In this document: positions 61,654 through 64,000 of the stretch, in pieces
Position numbering within the stretch: position 1 is the first letter of the stretch
Layout: every line of letters starts with the position of its first letter
From: Clostridia bacterium
GTDB taxonomy: Bacteria > Bacillota > Clostridia > Peptostreptococcales > Acidaminobacteraceae
Direction of reading: 5' to 3'
NCBI GenBank assembly: GCA_016937975.1
Contig: JAFGVN010000073.1
Location: forward strand, 1-64,000
Length of the DNA stretch: 64,000 nt
Notes under the pieces: model-generated
Databases searched by the model: none
Told to the model about the DNA's origin: nothing
The model's input: only the letters and a program-made list of their open reading frames with translations
Position numbers and translations under genes: made by a program

Positions 61654-62988
61654 TTATTGCAATTGCTCCCCTTTATTAAATTTTACAAAACTATACAATA
61701 TCATGAAAATTGGAGATATATAACACAATAGGGCATATGGACCATATTGAAGAGCTGATATGCCTGTTAAACCTGTAATGATTAATGCGTTTACATTCCA
61801 AAATTCAATAGGAGCAATAATGGTCCCTGAATCCGAAATGACCCGTGCTAAAATTTCTGCACTGAGTTGCTTTTGTTGAAATGGCTCTTTTAAAGTTTGT
61901 GCTGGGATGATGATACCAACGGTTTGATCACAGGTAATAGAAGTGAGAAACATGCTTAAAAGACTAGTTTTAAGGATTAACTCAGATTGCTTTCTCGTTT
62001 TGTGAAGTACCAAATGAATTAATGGATCTAATAATTTACCGGCCATAAGGAGTCCTGTGAGAAAAACTGCCATGGAGACAATAATGAGTACTTCTACCAT
62101 AGGCAGGATACCACCACCTTTAAAAATATCCATTAGAAAAGCATCTTCTACTTGAATATGATAACCAAAAATCACATATTTAAGCCAGTCCAAAGTTGAG
62201 ACTTGTTGTATGATGATGGCGCTTAAACTACCGAGGATAAACATAATCATCATATTTAATGTTGTTGGCAAATTGATTACAGCAAAGATCAACATTAATG
62301 CAGGAATGACGAGTAAACCCAGACTAATATCGTAAATCTCATAAATATTGCTTTGGAGACTGCTGATTTCCATGGGTATGTTGCTTTGATATCTACCATT
62401 TAGAAATCCATAAAGAACAGCCGTTATTAAAATGACTGGCAGCAAAGTTTTAAGAGCTGTCCTTAGATAACTTTTATAGTCAATATGTGTCACTTGAAGT
62501 GTAAGATTCACTAATGCTGAAACCGGGGAGATCTTATCAGAGATAAAAGCACCTGAAACGATACAACCGATGATAACGGCCTTTGGGTATCCCAAGGGCA
62601 TAGCCAAAGCTAAAAAAACAATACCAATTGTTGAAAATGTACCTAAACCAGTGCCCATAACTAGAGAGATGATCATGGTACCTAAGAACGTAATTAACAA
62701 TAGATTCATATGTTCTGCAAAATTCAAGCCATAGAATATAATCGTTGGCAATAATCCAGAAGACATCCATACCGTGATGTTGGCACCAAGTAAAATAATA
62801 ATGGCGAATACAGATTTACATTGATACACTTGATGCAGTGCACTTTTAATATGGTTTTTCTTATCCCTTGTACTCAGAAGCACAACAGCAATAGGCAAAA
62901 TGAAGCCAAATGCCAAAGATATCTTAAGGTATACAGCGGTACTGATTGAAAGTACCAATATACCTAGAATCCAGATGGTCCTTTTCAT
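61654..62988 (-). CDS. nhaC: Na+/H+ antiporter, NhaC family
   Basis: 444 residues with about eleven to twelve TM segments. SGAFISDKISPVSALVNLTLQV and VMGTGLGTFSTIGIVFLAL are the characteristic stretches of the NhaC/ArsB-NhaD-like antiporters. It exchanges Na+ for H+, or an organic anion pair as in MleN. It is coupled to the HAD gene upstream (stop and start 1 bp apart) and to an HTH gene downstream. AAAGGAG precedes ATG. Confidence 0.88.
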   Translation of the reverse strand: MKRTIWILGILVLSISTAVYLKISLAFGFILPIAVVLLSTRDKKNHIKSALHQVYQCKSVFAIIILLGANITVWMSSGLLPTIIFYGLNFAEHMNLLLITFLGTMIISLVMGTGLGTFSTIGIVFLALAMPLGYPKAVIIGCIVSGAFISDKISPVSALVNLTLQVTHIDYKSYLRTALKTLLPVILITAVLYGFLNGRYQSNIPMEISSLQSNIYEIYDISLGLLVIPALMLIFAVINLPTTLNMMIMFILGSLSAIIIQQVSTLDWLKYVIFGYHIQVEDAFLMDIFKGGGILPMVEVLIIVSMAVFLTGLLMAGKLLDPLIHLVLHKTRKQSELILKTSLLSMFLTSITCDQTVGIIIPAQTLKEPFQQKQLSAEILARVISDSGTIIAPIEFWNVNALIITGLTGISALQYGPYALLCYISPIFMILYSFVKFNKGEQLQ

Positions 62989-62989
62989 G

Positions 62990-63445
62990 TTACTCCTTTA
63001 AAGTTGCGATTAATTTGATTGGATTCACAATAAGTGAAATTGCTTCTTCTATGGATTTTACTACTAAATCAGAATTTAAAATCGCTTGGGTCGAACAGCC
63101 CTCGTGTCCAATGACAGCAATGCTGATGGCAGCCTTCTTTAACATATGTCTGTCGATGGTCCCATTGCCTATAGCAATACAGGTTTTAGGATTTAAGGTT
63201 TCAATAAATTCACCTTTTTCTAGTCCGGTTTTGGTTTCCACGAGTGTAACATTTGTCATTTGAAACTGTTCTCTTACATTGCCATAGGTATCTCCAGTTA
63301 AAACATATACTTTAAAATCCTTTGATAATGCGTTGAGAAGGGGTTGTATATTTAGCAAATGGCCATCATTTGCAATGGTTCCATTATAATCAAATAAGAT
63401 GTGATGAATCATCATAGATTCGTATCCAGGAATTTCTAATTTCAT
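62990..63445 (-). CDS. HAD-family phosphatase, soluble P-type-ATPase-like
   Basis: 151 residues. The HAD motif I is DYNGT (IHHILFDYNGTIANDG), with VYVLTGDTYG as motif II and CIAIGNGTIDRHMLKKA as motif III/IV. This matches the short, cap-less soluble P-type ATPase-like group (COG4087). The substrate is unknown. ATG 63445 is preferred over the track start at 63502 because GGAGG lies 4 bases before it. First gene of the HAD-NhaC-HTH operon. Confidence 0.88.
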   Translation of the reverse strand: MKLEIPGYESMMIHHILFDYNGTIANDGHLLNIQPLLNALSKDFKVYVLTGDTYGNVREQFQMTNVTLVETKTGLEKGEFIETLNPKTCIAIGNGTIDRHMLKKAAISIAVIGHEGCSTQAILNSDLVVKSIEEAISLIVNPIKLIATLKE

Positions 63446-63501
63446 AATACCTCCAATATGAATAGAATATAGCGAAATCTTTGAAAATACAACAGACTTC
63501 A

Positions 63502-63530
63502 TTGAAAAAAACTGGATATTAACATATAAT
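63502..63530 (+). promoter_or_regulatory. Promoter of the rubredoxin-ferritin operon
   Basis: TTGAAA-N17-TATAAT, near consensus, 53 to 68 bp before the two possible rubredoxin starts. Confidence 0.8.
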
Positions 63531-63597
63531 GAAAACAGTTTAAGGGAAGATAATTTTGGTAATTATATGAAGGGAGGCTAAAATGGAAGGAGATTCT

Positions 63598-63765
63598 ATG
63601 AATCATTGGAAATGTACAAAATGCAGTTATGTCTATAAGCCGGAAAGAGGCGACTGGATTCATGACATTGAAAAGGGTACACCTTTTGAAGAGCTGCCGG
63701 AATATTGGAAATGTCCAACCTGTGGACAACCAAAGTTTTTATTTGAGGAGGTTATAGATGAATAA
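63598..63765 (+). CDS. Rubredoxin
   Basis: 55 residues from ATG 63598, standard rubredoxin length. Four Cys ligands occur in two knuckles: WKCTKCSYVYKPERGDW and YWKCPTCGQPKFLFEEV, binding one Fe. In the first, the usual CGY reads CSY. Rubredoxins pass electrons to oxygen- or peroxide-detoxifying enzymes in anaerobes. Two starts are possible: ATG 63583 (AGGGAGG before it) gives 60 residues; ATG 63598 (GGAAGGAG) gives the more typical N-terminus. The end overlaps ferritin by 8 bp. Confidence 0.92.
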   Translation: MNHWKCTKCSYVYKPERGDWIHDIEKGTPFEELPEYWKCPTCGQPKFLFEEVIDE

Positions 63766-64000
63766 TGTAGTAGCAAAAGCTTTGAGTGAACAAGTGAACA
63801 AAGAATTTTTCTCGGCTTACTTATATTTGGCAATGAATCAACATTTTGAAGATGAAAATATGCCTGGTATGGCAAATTGGATGTATCAACAATTTTTAGA
63901 AGAACAATTTCATGCTAAAAAAATGTTGAAATATTTAAACTCAAGAGGCGTAAAAGTAGATCTTGAGCAAATTGATAAGCCACAAGTTAAGTGGGATTCA
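63758..64000 (+). CDS. Ferritin, N-terminal part (runs off the window)
   Basis: 81 residues are visible. KEFFSAYLYLAMNQHFE and FLEEQFHAKKMLKYLNSRG match bacterial non-heme ferritin, with ferroxidase ligands (Glu in NKEFFSAY, and Glu/His in EEQFHAKK). It oxidises and stores iron. Start ATG 63758 follows GAGGAGG and overlaps the rubredoxin stop, so the two are co-translated; rubredoxin may supply electrons for iron release or for peroxide removal. The C-terminus is missing because the window ends. Confidence 0.92.
   Translation, partial: MNNVVAKALSEQVNKEFFSAYLYLAMNQHFEDENMPGMANWMYQQFLEEQFHAKKMLKYLNSRGVKVDLEQIDKPQVKWDS

Overview
The window is AT-rich DNA from an anaerobic, low-GC Firmicute, most likely a member of the Clostridia. 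The evidence is a T-box leader before tyrS, a SAM-I riboswitch, a one-chain pyruvate:ferredoxin oxidoreductase, a giant 2-hydroxyacyl-CoA dehydratase activase, a rubredoxin-ferritin pair, a GerW (YtfJ) homologue, a Bacillus-type LexA box and strong AGGAGG-type ribosome binding sites. The genus cannot be fixed from the sequence alone. Gene order looks chromosomal. The only hint of a mobile element is a possible IS200/IS605-like relic in the first 350 bases. No tRNA, rRNA, CRISPR array or prophage was seen.

Layout. 1-1.9 kb: a gene tail, a decayed segment and two lipoprotein genes, one a C39-like peptidase. 2-10.1 kb: a complete sugar PTS locus (EIIC; a LevR-type sigma-54 activator; HPr, EIIB, EIIA, a MupG/DUF871 phospho-glycosidase, Enzyme I). 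It has two matching -24/-12 promoters and shared TTACACA-N-TGTGTAA palindromes. 10.2-11.4 kb: a divergent DNA-repair pair (UNG-like glycosylase and alkyltransferase-like protein). 11.5-19.4 kb: dehydratase activase, a cysteine-rich small protein, a cysteine-desulfurase-like enzyme and a sensor kinase. 19.4-21.8 kb (minus): DUF2953, anti-sigma, ECF sigma, GerW. 22-24.8 kb: two c-di-GMP-type proteins. 24.8-29.7 kb: T-box/tyrS, an Xre-NatAB operon and a DnaD-like gene. 29.7-35.2 kb: a SAM-riboswitch operon that makes homocysteine and methionine by the anaerobic route. 35.3-40.1 kb: PilZ protein, lipoprotein, two-component pair, lytic transglycosylase. 40.2-42.6 kb: a LexA-box-preceded nuclease-helicase. 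42.6-48.5 kb: a short flagellin-like gene, three glycosyltransferases (one fused to a cyclic-nucleotide-binding domain) and galU. 48.6-56.5 kb: racemase/LysR, PepV, a diguanylate cyclase, a methyltransferase, GNAT, and a MarR-azoreductase-pirin unit. 56.5-60.4 kb: nifJ behind a leader with four consecutive hairpins. 60.4-64 kb: MarR-HsmA, a HAD-NhaC-HTH operon, rubredoxin and the start of ferritin.

How the genes work together. The PTS locus appears to carry its own general phosphotransfer chain (HPr and EI) and to be induced through a PRD-type sigma-54 activator. MupG suggests a wall-derived or other phosphorylated disaccharide as substrate. Aspartate-semialdehyde sulfur transfer proteins, MetH and a separate MetH reactivation protein form one methionine module under SAM control. 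Four c-di-GMP-related proteins (GGDEF/HD-GYP, degenerate HD-GYP, REC-REC-GGDEF, PilZ) and an orphan flagellin-like protein point to a motility/surface switch. Several small regulators have clear inverted-repeat operators overlapping their own promoters.

Limits. All family assignments come from reading motifs in the translations. No database search was possible.
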